38,710 bases of DNA from an uncultured Tessaracoccus sp. (GCF_947286155.1 NZ_CAMYPD010000026.1:1-38710), one strand, 5' to 3'; counted from the stretch's first letter, positions 14,411 through 22,664 are shown. Notes: generated from the letters alone by a model not told the origin. Program-made: numbers and translations.

Positions 14411-14523
14411 GGCATCTGACACATGATCCGCGACTGAGCCGCACAGGTTACAGGTGCCTGGAGGAGTGCCAGAGGCAGGTGACACATGTTCCGCTCAGTT
14501 GCCGCACAGGTTGCACCTGCTTG
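14411..14523. repeat. Two tandem related hairpins with shared inner sequence
   Basis: Two similar units start 63 bp apart. Both contain TGACACATGWTCCGC, a variable 7-mer, and CCGCACAGGTT. In each unit the flanks are complementary: CAGGCATCTG with CAGGTGCCTG in the first, GCAGGTG with CACCTGC in the second. The stem sequences differ between units but pairing is kept, which supports a conserved hairpin. It could be the end of an insertion sequence or a double protein-binding site. No gene is seen between the tRNA and 14576. Confidence 0.55.
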
Positions 14524-14575
14524 GGCGGGGAAACACGGCCGTACGGGGGCTGGGCGGCGGGCCAGGAGGCGCGGG

Positions 14576-15550
14576 TCAGGACGCGGCGGGGCGGAGGGCG
14601 TTAGGGCCGCCGGAGATGTCGTCGAGGGCGGAGACGATGGGGGCGACGAGTTGCTTGCCGTCGACGTCCATGAGCTCCTCGAGCTGATCGACCGTGCGCG
14701 GCCCGATGAGTGCCGACGCCACCTGCGGCGCGTCGCGAACCCACAGCAGGGCGACTTGGGCCGGCGTGAGGCCGAGCCCTTGCGCAGCGTGCGCGACCGC
14801 GTCGCAAATCGCCAGCGACCGCGGCTGCAGATAGGGCTCCAGGAACCAGGAGAAATGCTGCGATGCGGCACGGGAATCGCGAGGCACACGCCCGCCCCGA
14901 TACTTGCCTGTGAGCGCACCACGCCCCAGGGCGCTCCACGCCAGCACGCCGAGCCCGTGATGGTGCGCCGCACCGACGACCTCCACCTCAGCGCGACGAG
15001 CAAGCAGCGAATACTCCACCTGCACGCTACTAATCCGCGCCCGCCCCGGTACCGCGCTCTGCCACGTCGCGGCGGTTGCGGTTTGCCACCCGACGAAGTT
15101 TGAGACGCCCGCGTACCTCGCCATACCGCTGCTCACCGCGGCATCGAGGGCGGCGAGTGTCTCGTCGAGGGGAGCCTCGCCCCACGCGTGCACCTGCCAC
15201 AGATCCACGTACGAGGTGCCGAGCCTGCGCAGCGACTTGGCGAGGTCATCGAGCAGCGCGCCGCGCGAGGTGTCGATCACCCGCGTCCCGTCTCGCACCA
15301 CGAACCCGGCCTTCGTCGCGATCACCAACGACTCTCTCGGCAAGCCGCGGGAGAGCGTCGCGCCAATCATCTTCTCCGCCGCTCCGGCCCCGTACGCAGG
15401 TGCCGTGTCGACGAGGGAGCCCCCGCGCTCGACAAACGACTCAAGGAGATGCCGCCCGACGGTAGCGTCGACATCGCGACCCCACGCCATCGTGCCCAAC
15501 CCGACGGGGGACACGCGCAGCCCGGAGGTTCCCAGAGGTCGTTGTTCCAT
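14576..15550 (-). CDS. Aldo/keto reductase
   Basis: This is a 324-residue NADPH-dependent oxidoreductase of the aldo/keto reductase family (TIM barrel, cytoplasm). The catalytic set is visible: Asp and Tyr in VDTAPAYGAG (about 47-56), Lys in VIATKAGF, and His in WQVHAWG. The C-terminal part has ASALIGPRTVDQLEEL, the usual cofactor-binding loop. The frame is open far upstream, but that part overlaps uppP on the same strand. The ATG at 15550 gives the standard family N-terminus (MEQRPLGTSGLRVS). The physiological substrate cannot be told. It follows uppP by 26 nt on the same strand. Confidence 0.9.
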   Translation of the reverse strand: MEQRPLGTSGLRVSPVGLGTMAWGRDVDATVGRHLLESFVERGGSLVDTAPAYGAGAAEKMIGATLSRGLPRESLVIATKAGFVVRDGTRVIDTSRGALLDDLAKSLRRLGTSYVDLWQVHAWGEAPLDETLAALDAAVSSGMARYAGVSNFVGWQTATAATWQSAVPGRARISSVQVEYSLLARRAEVEVVGAAHHHGLGVLAWSALGRGALTGKYRGGRVPRDSRAASQHFSWFLEPYLQPRSLAICDAVAHAAQGLGLTPAQVALLWVRDAPQVASALIGPRTVDQLEELMDVDGKQLVAPIVSALDDISGGPNALRPAAS

Positions 15551-15576
15551 GCGGTTCAGCCTATGCCGTAGCGGAC

Positions 15577-16401
15577 TCAGGCAGTGAGCACCCCACCGAG
15601 CAACAGCGCAGCGACGACGGCCGCGAGCCCGAGTCGGTACCAGACGAAGACCTTGAACGAGTGCGTCGAGATGTAGCGCAGCAGCCAAGCGATCACCGCG
15701 TAACCTACGGCGAACGCGATGAGCGTGGCGACGACCGTCGGCCCCCAGCTGACCGCACCGTCGGAGCCGATGTCCTTCAGCTTGTACAAGCCCGAGCCGA
15801 ACACAGCCGGCAGCGCCAGCAGGAACGCGTACCGGGCCGAGGCTTCGCGGCTGTACCCGAGGAACAGGCCGCCGGAAATCGTCGCGCCCGAGCGAGACAC
15901 GCCGGGGATCAGCGCGGCAGCTTGGAAGAAGCCGAGCGCCACGCCGTGCCCCCAGGTGAGTTTGTCGAGGTCGCGGTGGTTTTGGGCGCCGTGGCGGTCG
16001 GCGATGGCGAGCACGATGGCGACGGTGGCGAGCATCGCCACGGTCACCCACAGGTTCCGCAGGCCCGAATCGATGGCGTCTTCCAGCAGCAGCCCCAGCA
16101 CGACGATGGGAATCGACCCGATGATCACCAGCCACCCGATGCGCACGTCGGGGTCGTTGCGGTCGTGCTTGCCGACGAGCGCGAGACACCACCGGTGGAT
16201 GATCCGCGTGATGTCCTTCCAGAAGTAGACGAGTACGGCGGCCTCGGTGCCCAGCTGGGTGACGGCGGTGAATGCGGCGCCGGGGTCACGTCCGTCGAAC
16301 AGCAGTTGCCCGACGATGGACACGTGGGCGCTCGATGAGATGGGCAGAAACTCGGTGAGTCCCTGCACGAGTCCCAAAATGATACCTTCAAACCAAGTCA
16401 C
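15577..16401 (-). CDS. uppP: Undecaprenyl-diphosphatase
   Basis: This integral membrane enzyme removes one phosphate from undecaprenyl diphosphate so that the lipid carrier of cell-wall synthesis can be reused; extra copies give bacitracin resistance. The 274-residue product has both family signatures: GLVQGLTEFLPISSSAH at the start and PGVSRSGATISGG near residue 165-180, plus about eight hydrophobic helices. The GTG at 16401 has GGAAAGG 7 nt upstream and gives the normal N-terminus; longer readings only add non-homologous residues. It is divergent from the histidine phosphatase gene. In many actinobacteria uppP sits in this same neighbourhood with DUF3090, SCO1664-family and mshC genes. Confidence 0.95.
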   Translation of the reverse strand: MTWFEGIILGLVQGLTEFLPISSSAHVSIVGQLLFDGRDPGAAFTAVTQLGTEAAVLVYFWKDITRIIHRWCLALVGKHDRNDPDVRIGWLVIIGSIPIVVLGLLLEDAIDSGLRNLWVTVAMLATVAIVLAIADRHGAQNHRDLDKLTWGHGVALGFFQAAALIPGVSRSGATISGGLFLGYSREASARYAFLLALPAVFGSGLYKLKDIGSDGAVSWGPTVVATLIAFAVGYAVIAWLLRYISTHSFKVFVWYRLGLAAVVAALLLGGVLTA

Positions 16402-16485
16402 GAGTTCGCCTTTCCGTCCCGTATATCTCGCAGCGACGCACAGAATACGCCTGCGTCCCGCCCAAACGTAGTAGGCGGAACCGGG

Positions 16486-16491
16486 TAGCGT
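16486..16491 (+). promoter_or_regulatory. -10 box TAGCGT of the histidine phosphatase gene
   Basis: TAGCGT ends 6 nt before the ATG at 16498, which predicts a leaderless mRNA. Confidence 0.5.
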
Positions 16492-16497
16492 GTTGGC

Positions 16498-17133
16498 ATG
16501 ACCATCCTGATTCTCGCGCGACATGGGCGTTCGACGGCAAATGCAGCGGGTATTCTGGCTGGCCGCATGCCCGGGGTGACGCTCGACGACGCAGGCCGCG
16601 CCCAAGCGGAAGCACTCGAGCCGGCACTGAAGCAGGCGCAGGCCGCGTACTCGTCGCCGATGGAACGCTGCCGCCAAACGGCCGCCTGGGCAGGGTACCC
16701 CGACGCGGTCGTCGAGCACGGGTTGAACGAATGCGACTACGGAAGCTGGTCAGGCACGAATCTGGAAACCCTCGCGCACGAGGAGCTCTGGTCGGACATC
16801 CAGCTGCATCCCACCGCTGTCGCGTTCCCCGCTGGGGAGAGCATGCTCGCGATGCAGGAACGCTGTCTCGCAGCCGTGCGGGGCATCGTCGAGCGCCACC
16901 CGGGAGAGATCGTTGCGGTATTCAGCCACGGCGACCCCATCAAGGTGATCCTGGCAGACGCGCTCGCCATGGATTTCGACGAGTTCCAGCGCATCGACGT
17001 GCCTCCCGGCTCGCTCAGCATCATCGACTACACAGGAACCAAGCCGCTGGTGCGGCTCATTGGCGGAACCCCCGACAGCGTGGGCACGCTCACGCCTCGC
17101 GGACACACCGTCGGCGGCAGCACGAACGCGTAG
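16498..17133 (+). CDS. Histidine phosphatase family protein (phosphoglycerate mutase-like)
   Basis: The 211-residue protein has the family's RHG catalytic motif at 8-10 (LARHGRSTANAAG) and the second histidine in VFSHGDPIK near residue 143. Members remove phosphate from many small molecules or proteins; the substrate here is unknown. It is the first gene of a conserved actinobacterial cluster with DUF3090, a SCO1664-family protein and mshC. The start has no ribosome site but has a -10 box 6 nt before it, so translation is probably leaderless. Confidence 0.88.
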   Translation: MTILILARHGRSTANAAGILAGRMPGVTLDDAGRAQAEALEPALKQAQAAYSSPMERCRQTAAWAGYPDAVVEHGLNECDYGSWSGTNLETLAHEELWSDIQLHPTAVAFPAGESMLAMQERCLAAVRGIVERHPGEIVAVFSHGDPIKVILADALAMDFDEFQRIDVPPGSLSIIDYTGTKPLVRLIGGTPDSVGTLTPRGHTVGGSTNA

Positions 17134-17136
17134 GCT
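17131..17136 (+). promoter_or_regulatory. -10 box TAGGCT before the DUF3090 gene
   Basis: TAGGCT overlaps the stop codon of the phosphatase gene and ends 6 nt before the ATG at 17143, so the DUF3090 gene may have its own leaderless transcript. Confidence 0.45.
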
Positions 17137-17142
17137 AGAACC

Positions 17143-17661
17143 ATGCTCATGGAATTTCGCCACCCCGATCGCTGCGTCGTGGGCACCGTGGGCGAGCCCG
17201 GCAACCGTCTCTTCCTCATCCAGGTATCGCAAGGCAGTCAGATCGCCGCGGTGGCCCTCGAGAAAGAGCAGGCGCAGCTGCTGGGCCGACGCATTACTGA
17301 GATCCTTGACCAGCTCGTCGCGCTCGGCGAACCCATCCCCGAAGCCTTCGAGCCACGCGACATGGGGCCCCTCGACGCGCCCGTGGATGTCGACTTCCGA
17401 GCCGGCGCCATCGGACTCGCGTGGGACGCAGGCCGGATGTCCGCACAGATCGAGCTGTTCCCCGTCGAGGAAGACCTCGAGGGTGAGGGTACCCTCGTGC
17501 AGATCTGGCTCACCCCCGGCAAGGCCAGAGAATTCGCCGGCCGGGCCGAGAAGATCGTCGCATCGGGCCGCCCATCATGCCCCATCTGCGCCCAGCCGCT
17601 CGGGCCCGAGGGACACATCTGCCCGCGCTCTAACGGCTATCGCCGCGAGCTATTCCAGTGA
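17143..17661 (+). CDS. DUF3090 family protein
   Basis: This 172-residue protein matches DUF3090, a family found in actinobacteria. It has EFRHPDRCVVGTVGEPGNRL near the start, a central beta-rich region, and a C-terminal zinc-ribbon-like CPICAQPLGPEGHICPR (about 144-160) just before the end. The function is unknown. It overlaps the SCO1664-family gene by 4 nt (GTGA) and lies between the phosphatase and that gene, as in many actinobacteria. The conserved cluster suggests a shared task, perhaps tied to mycothiol or to nucleotide-type phosphates; this is only inference. Confidence 0.9.
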   Translation: MLMEFRHPDRCVVGTVGEPGNRLFLIQVSQGSQIAAVALEKEQAQLLGRRITEILDQLVALGEPIPEAFEPRDMGPLDAPVDVDFRAGAIGLAWDAGRMSAQIELFPVEEDLEGEGTLVQIWLTPGKAREFAGRAEKIVASGRPSCPICAQPLGPEGHICPRSNGYRRELFQ

Positions 17662-18383
17662 GCAGCCTGCGCATCCTCGGTCGCCTGCTCGGCGCCTCGA
17701 ACCACACCTTCCTGGCGGAAGACGCGTCGGGAGATCGATGGGTGTACAAGCCCTACGCAGGCGAGCAGCCGCTGTGGGATTTTCCTGACGGTCCACTCGG
17801 GCGCCGCGAAGTGGCGGCGTATGCGCTGTCCGAGCACCTCGGCTTAGGGCTCGTGCCCGAGACGGTCTGGGGCGAAGGTGAGCTTGGCGAGGGCTCACTG
17901 CAGCGTTTCATCGACGGCGAGCTCACCGAGACCGTCGACGTCATCCCCGTCGACGAGCTCACGGACGCGTGGCTGCCCATCGCGGCGGGGGAGGACGGTC
18001 AGGGCGGCCAGGTGGTGCTCGTGCATCGCGACGACGAACGCCTCCGCCAGATGGCTCTCTTCGACGTGCTCTGCAACAACTCCGACCGTAAAGCCGGCCA
18101 CCTCATCGAGTCGAAGGGCCGCATCCTCGGCGTCGACCACGGGGTGACGTTCCACGTCGACGACAAACTCCGCACCGTCTTGTGGGGTTTCGCAGGCTCA
18201 CCGCTGACGAAGGCCGAGCTCACGGTCGCGGCTGCCGTGCAAGCCATCAGCGAGCCACTGGCTGACGGCCTGCTCGACGAGGAGTGGGAAGCGCTCCGGG
18301 ATCGCGCCGCCAGGCTCTGTGCCGCCGGCGTCTTTCCGCAGCCGGGCACGAAGTGGCCTGCCATACCCTGGCCGCCCTTCTAA
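17658..18383 (+). CDS. SCO1664 family protein (PI3/PI4-kinase fold)
   Basis: The 241-residue protein is of the SCO1664 family, which has a phosphoinositide-kinase-like fold. Visible marks are the nucleotide-binding lysine in WVYKPYAGEQPLWDFPDG (about 28-45), the catalytic-loop-like LFDVLCNNSDRKAGHL (about 132-147) with D, N and R in the expected order, and the following GVDHGVTF metal-binding segment. Activity is not established for the family as far as I know. The GTG start overlaps the DUF3090 stop. mshC follows 57 nt later with its own -10 box. Confidence 0.88.
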   Translation: MSSLRILGRLLGASNHTFLAEDASGDRWVYKPYAGEQPLWDFPDGPLGRREVAAYALSEHLGLGLVPETVWGEGELGEGSLQRFIDGELTETVDVIPVDELTDAWLPIAAGEDGQGGQVVLVHRDDERLRQMALFDVLCNNSDRKAGHLIESKGRILGVDHGVTFHVDDKLRTVLWGFAGSPLTKAELTVAAAVQAISEPLADGLLDEEWEALRDRAARLCAAGVFPQPGTKWPAIPWPPF

Positions 18384-18427
18384 AGCGTCGGCCGTGGGCA
18401 TCCGACGGTGCCTTGCGCCGGCTGGGG

Positions 18428-18433
18428 TAGATT
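18428..18433 (+). promoter_or_regulatory. -10 box TAGATT of mshC
   Basis: TAGATT ends 7 nt before the ATG at 18441, which fits a leaderless mshC transcript and fixes the start. Confidence 0.55.
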
Positions 18434-18440
18434 GGTGGCC

Positions 18441-19688
18441 ATGTATTCGTGGGCCCACGTCAACGTGCCAACCTTGCAGCCTTCCGAAGGCGTTTCGAAC
18501 CAGTTGAGCCTCTTCGACGTCTCCACCAATCAAGTGATCCCGGTCGGTCCGGCCGAAGGTGTGGCGCGCATGTACGTGTGCGGCATCACACCCTACGACG
18601 CCACGCATCTGGGGCACGCGGCCACCTATCTCACGTTCGACCTTGTCGGGCGCGTGTGGCGCGACCTCGGCGTCGAGGTGAACTACACGCAGAACGTCAC
18701 CGACGTCGACGATCCGCTGCTCGAGCGCGCCGCGCAGACTGGCCAAGATTGGGACGAACTCGCCGCCGACCAGATCGAGCTATTCCGCACCGACATGGAG
18801 GCGCTGCGCATCGTGCCGCCGTCGCACTACATCGGAGCCGTGGAGTCGATTAGCCTCGTCGTCGACGTCATCGACCGGCTCGCGGAATCGGGGCTCGTGT
18901 ACCAGATCGACGATCCCGAGCACCCGGACTGGTACTTCCGCACCGCTGCCGTGGCGGGCTTCGGCGAAGTGAGCGGGCTCGACGAAGCCGACATGATCTC
19001 GCTGTTTCGGGAGAATGGAGGCGACCCGGATCGCCCCGGCAAGCAGCACCCCCTCGATTCGTTGCTGTGGCGATTCGCCCGCGACGGTGAACCCGCCTGG
19101 GAGTCTGCCCTCGGCGCAGGGCGCCCGGGGTGGCACGTCGAGTGTGTCGCCATCGCGCTGGAGTACCTGGGCGCGCATTTCGATCTGCAAGGCGGCGGCC
19201 GCGACCTTGCATTCCCGCACCACGAAATGTGTGCCGCCCAGGCGCGCGCCCTCACCGGAGAGCGCATGGCTGGAGCTTTCGTCCACGCCGGGCTCGTCGG
19301 GCTCGACGGTGAGAAGATGAGCAAATCGAAGGGCAATCTGGAACTCGTCTCGCGCCTGCGCAAGGCTGGCGCCGACCCCATGGCGATCCGCCTCGCCCTG
19401 CTCAATAATCACTACCGCTCCGACTGGGAATGGACGCCCCAGCTGCTCGACGAGGCCACCGCCCGCCTGGAGCGTTGGCGCAGCGTGCTCAACGACCGCA
19501 CGGCTGTCCCCGCTGCCGACACGATCGCAGCCATGCGTACCGCGCTGCGCAATGATCTCGACGCCCCGGCCGCCATCGCTGCCGTCGACGCCTGGGTTGC
19601 GGCTTCCGCGGCCGTCGACTCCGACGACACCGATGCCATCCAGCAGATGACAACCGCGATCGACGCTCTGCTCGGCGTCGCGCTGTGA
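18441..19688 (+). CDS. mshC: L-cysteine:1D-myo-inositol 2-amino-2-deoxy-alpha-D-glucopyranoside ligase
   Basis: MshC joins cysteine to GlcN-inositol with ATP in mycothiol synthesis, the main thiol of actinobacteria. The 415-residue product resembles cysteinyl-tRNA synthetase but is shorter. It has YVCGITPYDATHLGHA (HIGH-type motif HLGH, about 47-62), zinc-binding Cys and His residues including FPHHEMC, and KMSKSKGN (about 292-299). The start W-A-H-V-N-V-P is typical of MshC and separates it from CysS. The ATG at 18441 is chosen over an earlier in-frame ATG at 18408, because the -10 box lies between them. hisE follows with a 4-nt or close junction. Confidence 0.95.
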   Translation: MYSWAHVNVPTLQPSEGVSNQLSLFDVSTNQVIPVGPAEGVARMYVCGITPYDATHLGHAATYLTFDLVGRVWRDLGVEVNYTQNVTDVDDPLLERAAQTGQDWDELAADQIELFRTDMEALRIVPPSHYIGAVESISLVVDVIDRLAESGLVYQIDDPEHPDWYFRTAAVAGFGEVSGLDEADMISLFRENGGDPDRPGKQHPLDSLLWRFARDGEPAWESALGAGRPGWHVECVAIALEYLGAHFDLQGGGRDLAFPHHEMCAAQARALTGERMAGAFVHAGLVGLDGEKMSKSKGNLELVSRLRKAGADPMAIRLALLNNHYRSDWEWTPQLLDEATARLERWRSVLNDRTAVPAADTIAAMRTALRNDLDAPAAIAAVDAWVAASAAVDSDDTDAIQQMTTAIDALLGVAL

Positions 19689-19696
19689 GGAACGCT

Positions 19697-19960
19697 ATGA
19701 AGTCGTTTGAATCGTTGTTTGAAGAATTGACGCACACCGCCGAGACGCGCCCGGAGGGCTCCGGCACCGTCGCTCGCCTCGACGCGGGAGTACATGCCAT
19801 CGGGAAGAAGATCGTTGAAGAGGCTGCCGAGGTATGGATGGCCGCTGAATACGAAACGCGTGAGGAAGCGGCCGAAGAAATCAGCCAGCTCATCTACCAC
19901 TGCCAAGTGATGATGCTGGCCCTTGGGCTGAGCCTCGACGACGTGTACCGCTACCTCTGA
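19697..19960 (+). CDS. hisE: Phosphoribosyl-ATP diphosphatase
   Basis: HisE hydrolyses phosphoribosyl-ATP to phosphoribosyl-AMP, the second step of histidine synthesis. The 87-residue product is the normal size and has the all-alpha MazG-like motif KKIVEEAAEVWMAA followed by EEAAEEISQLIYH, which supply the Glu and Asp metal ligands. The ATG at 19697 has GAGGA about 5 nt upstream. The GTG at 19685, which overlaps the mshC stop, is an in-frame alternative. hisG follows after 23 nt. Confidence 0.95.
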   Translation: MKSFESLFEELTHTAETRPEGSGTVARLDAGVHAIGKKIVEEAAEVWMAAEYETREEAAEEISQLIYHCQVMMLALGLSLDDVYRYL

Positions 19961-19983
19961 CCATCACGAAAGGCTGACCGCAG

Positions 19984-20844
19984 GTGACTGAACCGCTGCT
20001 CAAAGTGGCGGTCCCGAACAAGGGATCGTTGTCCGAACACGCGCGCACGATGCTGCTGAGTGCCGGCTATCGCCAGCGCAGCGACTCGAAAGAACTCACC
20101 CTCGTCGACCCGGATCACAACGTCGAGTTCTACTACCTTCGCCCCCGCGACATCGCGATCTATGTTGGGCGCGGCGACCTCGACGTCGGTATCACCGGGC
20201 GCGACATGCTGCTCGATTCCAACGCCGCCGCGACGGAGATCATGGGCCTCGGGTTCGGCGCCTCGAAGTTCCGGTTCGCCGCGCCGGCATCGTCGGGCAT
20301 CGACGAGACCAAGCTCGATGGCAAGCGCATCGCGACGAGCTACGCCGGCCTGCTCGGCAACTTCCTGGCCGAGCGAGGCGTGCAGGCGGAGATCGTCGAG
20401 CTGGACGGCGCGGTGGAGTCTGCCATCCGCCTTGGCGTAGCCGACGTGGTGGCCGACGTCGTCGACACCGGAACCACGCTTCGCAAGGCGGGTCTGAGCC
20501 TGTTCGGCGACCCGATCTGCACTTCCGAGGCCGTGCTCATCGAGCGCAACGGCAACGAGGTTAACCATTCGGCGGTCGAGGCGCTGATCACCCGTCTGCG
20601 TTCGGTGATGGTGGCGCAGAACTACTGCATGATGGACTACAACGTCGCAGCCGATGCTCTCGACGCGACGCTTGCGCTCGCCCCCGGCGTCGACGGTCCG
20701 ACGGTGAGCTCGCTCGCCAAGGATGGTTGGTACGCGGTCCGCGCGCTCGTGCCGCGCAAGGGCGTGCACTTGCTCATGGACAAGCTGTACGAGGCCGGCG
20801 CACGCGGCATCCTGCTCACCGAATTGGTTGCGTGTCGCCTGTGA
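19984..20844 (+). CDS. hisG: ATP phosphoribosyltransferase, long form
   Basis: HisG makes phosphoribosyl-ATP from ATP and PRPP, the first and feedback-controlled step of histidine synthesis. At 286 residues this is the long form with a C-terminal PII-like regulatory domain (about 210-286) and so should not need HisZ. The N-terminal part has VPNKGSLSEHA, and the PRPP-binding motif is DVVADVVDTGTTLRKAGL at about 154-171. The GTG at 19984 has AAAGG 11 nt upstream. The stop overlaps the next gene's GTG. Confidence 0.95.
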   Translation: MTEPLLKVAVPNKGSLSEHARTMLLSAGYRQRSDSKELTLVDPDHNVEFYYLRPRDIAIYVGRGDLDVGITGRDMLLDSNAAATEIMGLGFGASKFRFAAPASSGIDETKLDGKRIATSYAGLLGNFLAERGVQAEIVELDGAVESAIRLGVADVVADVVDTGTTLRKAGLSLFGDPICTSEAVLIERNGNEVNHSAVEALITRLRSVMVAQNYCMMDYNVAADALDATLALAPGVDGPTVSSLAKDGWYAVRALVPRKGVHLLMDKLYEAGARGILLTELVACRL

Positions 20845-21395
20845 CCAACGAACAGTCCATGCCGCAGCCCCAGCCGTCGGACCACCACGATGAGGGGAGC
20901 GGCGAGCCCAAGAGCCTCAGCTACGTGAGCGTCCCCGCGCTACTCACGGCGATCATTTTGTCGATGGTGCTGCTGAGTGGTGCGCTGTACTTCTGGTGGG
21001 TGCTCGGGCCGAATGTGCGGGCGCAGGTGTCGACACTCCAGCTGGCCACGTTGATGTTCTTCCTCATCGTGATGCTCGCGATGATGTTGGGCATCGGCTA
21101 TTCACATCTGTGGGCGGGCGACGGTCAGGTCGTCGTTCGTAATGGGCCGTTCATCAAGCACTATCCCATCGATCAGATTGCCGGCCTCCGGCTGCGTAAG
21201 GGCGACCCATGGGCATACCTGCTTGTCAAAGACGAGACCACCGAGACGGGCTACCGTCGACGTGCCACGCTCGCCATCCAGTCGTTGGAAGGTGAGGGTG
21301 CGCAGCGGAAGGTGCGGGCGCTTCGTCGCTGGCTGAAAGCCAATGGCGCGACGAGCGGCGATCTGCGGCCCAGTGAAGACGACGCCCCGCGCTGA
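20841..21395 (+). CDS. Membrane protein with bacterial PH-like domain
   Basis: This 184-residue protein has a polar N-terminus, two transmembrane helices (about 33-55 and 64-86) and a C-terminal domain of about 90 residues with QVVVRNGPFIKHYPIDQIAG. That resembles the bacterial PH domain of proteins found after hisG in actinobacteria. The GTG at 20841 overlaps the hisG stop (GTGA), so it is translated with the his genes. The function is unknown, and there is no sign of a role in histidine synthesis. Confidence 0.78.
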   Translation: MTNEQSMPQPQPSDHHDEGSGEPKSLSYVSVPALLTAIILSMVLLSGALYFWWVLGPNVRAQVSTLQLATLMFFLIVMLAMMLGIGYSHLWAGDGQVVVRNGPFIKHYPIDQIAGLRLRKGDPWAYLLVKDETTETGYRRRATLAIQSLEGEGAQRKVRALRRWLKANGATSGDLRPSEDDAPR

Positions 21396-21401
21396 GTGGC
21401 G

Positions 21402-21899
21402 CTACATGATGCCGCGCTGTTTCAGCAGCTCCTCGATCTCCCTATCTTCGTCGGTGAGCCCGTCCTTGCCAGGCTTCCCTGCGGGCGCCGCGGGCTTCCC
21501 CGCCCCCGCAGCGGTGGGGCGTTTCGTGTTTCCGACGGCGGGTTGAGCCCCTGCGACAGGACGGCGCCCGGCCTGGGGTTGAGGCTGTGCAGCAGCCTTG
21601 GCCTTCGGTTCCTTCGGGAGGAACAGCGCGACGATGGCGAGCAGCAGGCCGCCCCCGGCGAGGCCGGCACCCACCGACATGGTTGTGCCCCACTCAACCC
21701 GCTCCACCCAATGCACGATGCTCATCACGCCGTTCACCGCCAGATCAACGATGCCCAGGAAAAACAGTCCGAGCGGAATCAACGCATAGCCGACGGCGCC
21801 TACCAGCGGGCGGGCCCGTCGGCTGTGGGCCCAGAAGCCGACGCCGAGGGCGATGGCGAGAATCATGAGGATGATGGTGACCAGCAGGCTCGTGCTCAT
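21402..21899 (-). CDS. Small membrane protein with C-terminal EELLKQRGI tail
   Basis: The 165-residue product has three hydrophobic helices (about 4-23, 36-60, 74-95), then an Ala/Pro/Gly-rich basic linker, and a short charged end DEDREIEELLKQRGIM. Such an end recalls the short oligomerisation tails (SHOCT-like) of actinobacterial membrane proteins. No function is known. It runs against the PH-like gene (stops 7 bp apart) and diverges from the SseB-like gene. Confidence 0.7.
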   Translation of the reverse strand: MSTSLLVTIILMILAIALGVGFWAHSRRARPLVGAVGYALIPLGLFFLGIVDLAVNGVMSIVHWVERVEWGTTMSVGAGLAGGGLLLAIVALFLPKEPKAKAAAQPQPQAGRRPVAGAQPAVGNTKRPTAAGAGKPAAPAGKPGKDGLTDEDREIEELLKQRGIM

Positions 21900-21954
21900 G
21901 TATTCAGTCTCTCACAGCGACGGTGAACCCCGCGGGTTGTGCACCTCGCCGCAC

Positions 21955-21960
21955 TACAGT
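21955..21960 (+). promoter_or_regulatory. -10 box TACAGT of the SseB-like gene
   Basis: TACAGT ends 7 nt before the ATG at 21968, so the gene is probably leaderless. Confidence 0.5.
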
Positions 21961-21967
21961 GGTTGGC

Positions 21968-22579
21968 ATGAGTGAGCTCGCGAACCCGAACGCCCGCTTC
22001 GCCGACGACCACGGCGAAGCGGACCCGATCACGCGCCAGGCCATCGCACGGGTTGACGACCAAATGTCGTACATCCGGGCGCTCGTCGCGCTGTGCTCGA
22101 GCCGGTTGCTCATGCCCATTGTCGCTACGGGCGACGAAACCGGCGAGCCAGATCCGAATCGTCGCGCCGAGATGTCGGCGGTCAAACTCGTGAACGAGCA
22201 TGGTGAATTCCTGCTTGCGTTCACTGGCCTGGATTCGATGCAGCTGTGGAACGCTGACGCTCGGCCCGTCCCGTGTACGCTCGACGAACTGTGCGCCACC
22301 GTGCAGGAATCCGGGGCCAACCAGCTGCTCATCGACGTCGCAGGCCCGGCATCGTTGGTCGTCGCCGGCGAGGCGCTCAATCTGCTGGCACAAGGGTACG
22401 CCGTCGCCGAGTTCGAGGGCGAGGAGTTCGCCTGGGTGCGATACGAACGTGAGTCCGCCTTGTCGGAAGAGGATGCGCAACGAGCAGAGCACATTTCCCA
22501 GCTCGAAGCCTCACTGGCCACGATGGAGCAGATCATTGACGAGGCTGAGCGCGCAGAACGCGAAGAGTCCGACGAGTAA
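21968..22579 (+). CDS. SseB-family protein
   Basis: This 203-residue soluble protein has the SseB N-terminal-domain pattern: LCSSRLLMPIV, then a strand pair LVNEHGEFLLAFTGLDSMQLW, and NQLLIDVAGPASLVVAGEALN. It ends in an acidic coiled-coil-like helix (about 160-203). In actinobacteria such genes often precede infC. The function is unknown. The in-frame GTG at 21923 would start upstream of the -10 box and is rejected. Confidence 0.8.
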   Translation: MSELANPNARFADDHGEADPITRQAIARVDDQMSYIRALVALCSSRLLMPIVATGDETGEPDPNRRAEMSAVKLVNEHGEFLLAFTGLDSMQLWNADARPVPCTLDELCATVQESGANQLLIDVAGPASLVVAGEALNLLAQGYAVAEFEGEEFAWVRYERESALSEEDAQRAEHISQLEASLATMEQIIDEAERAEREESDE

Positions 22580-22635
22580 CGCTCGCCCTTGGTGGTGCCT
22601 GCTCGGCCCACCCCGCGGTGCCGGCGCAACGCGTT

Positions 22636-22664
22636 TTGGTGGTGGGGGTGCCGTCGGGTAACAT
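22636..22664 (+). promoter_or_regulatory. Promoter of infC-rpmI-rplT
   Basis: TTGGTG (22636-22641) and TAACAT (22659-22664) are 17 nt apart. A start near 22671 would give a leader of about 160 nt before infC. Confidence 0.5.

Noticed and set aside
14576..16192. 538-residue fusion of an unknown domain with aldo/keto reductase
   Set aside because: The upstream part is a shadow frame of uppP; the reductase has its normal start at 15550.
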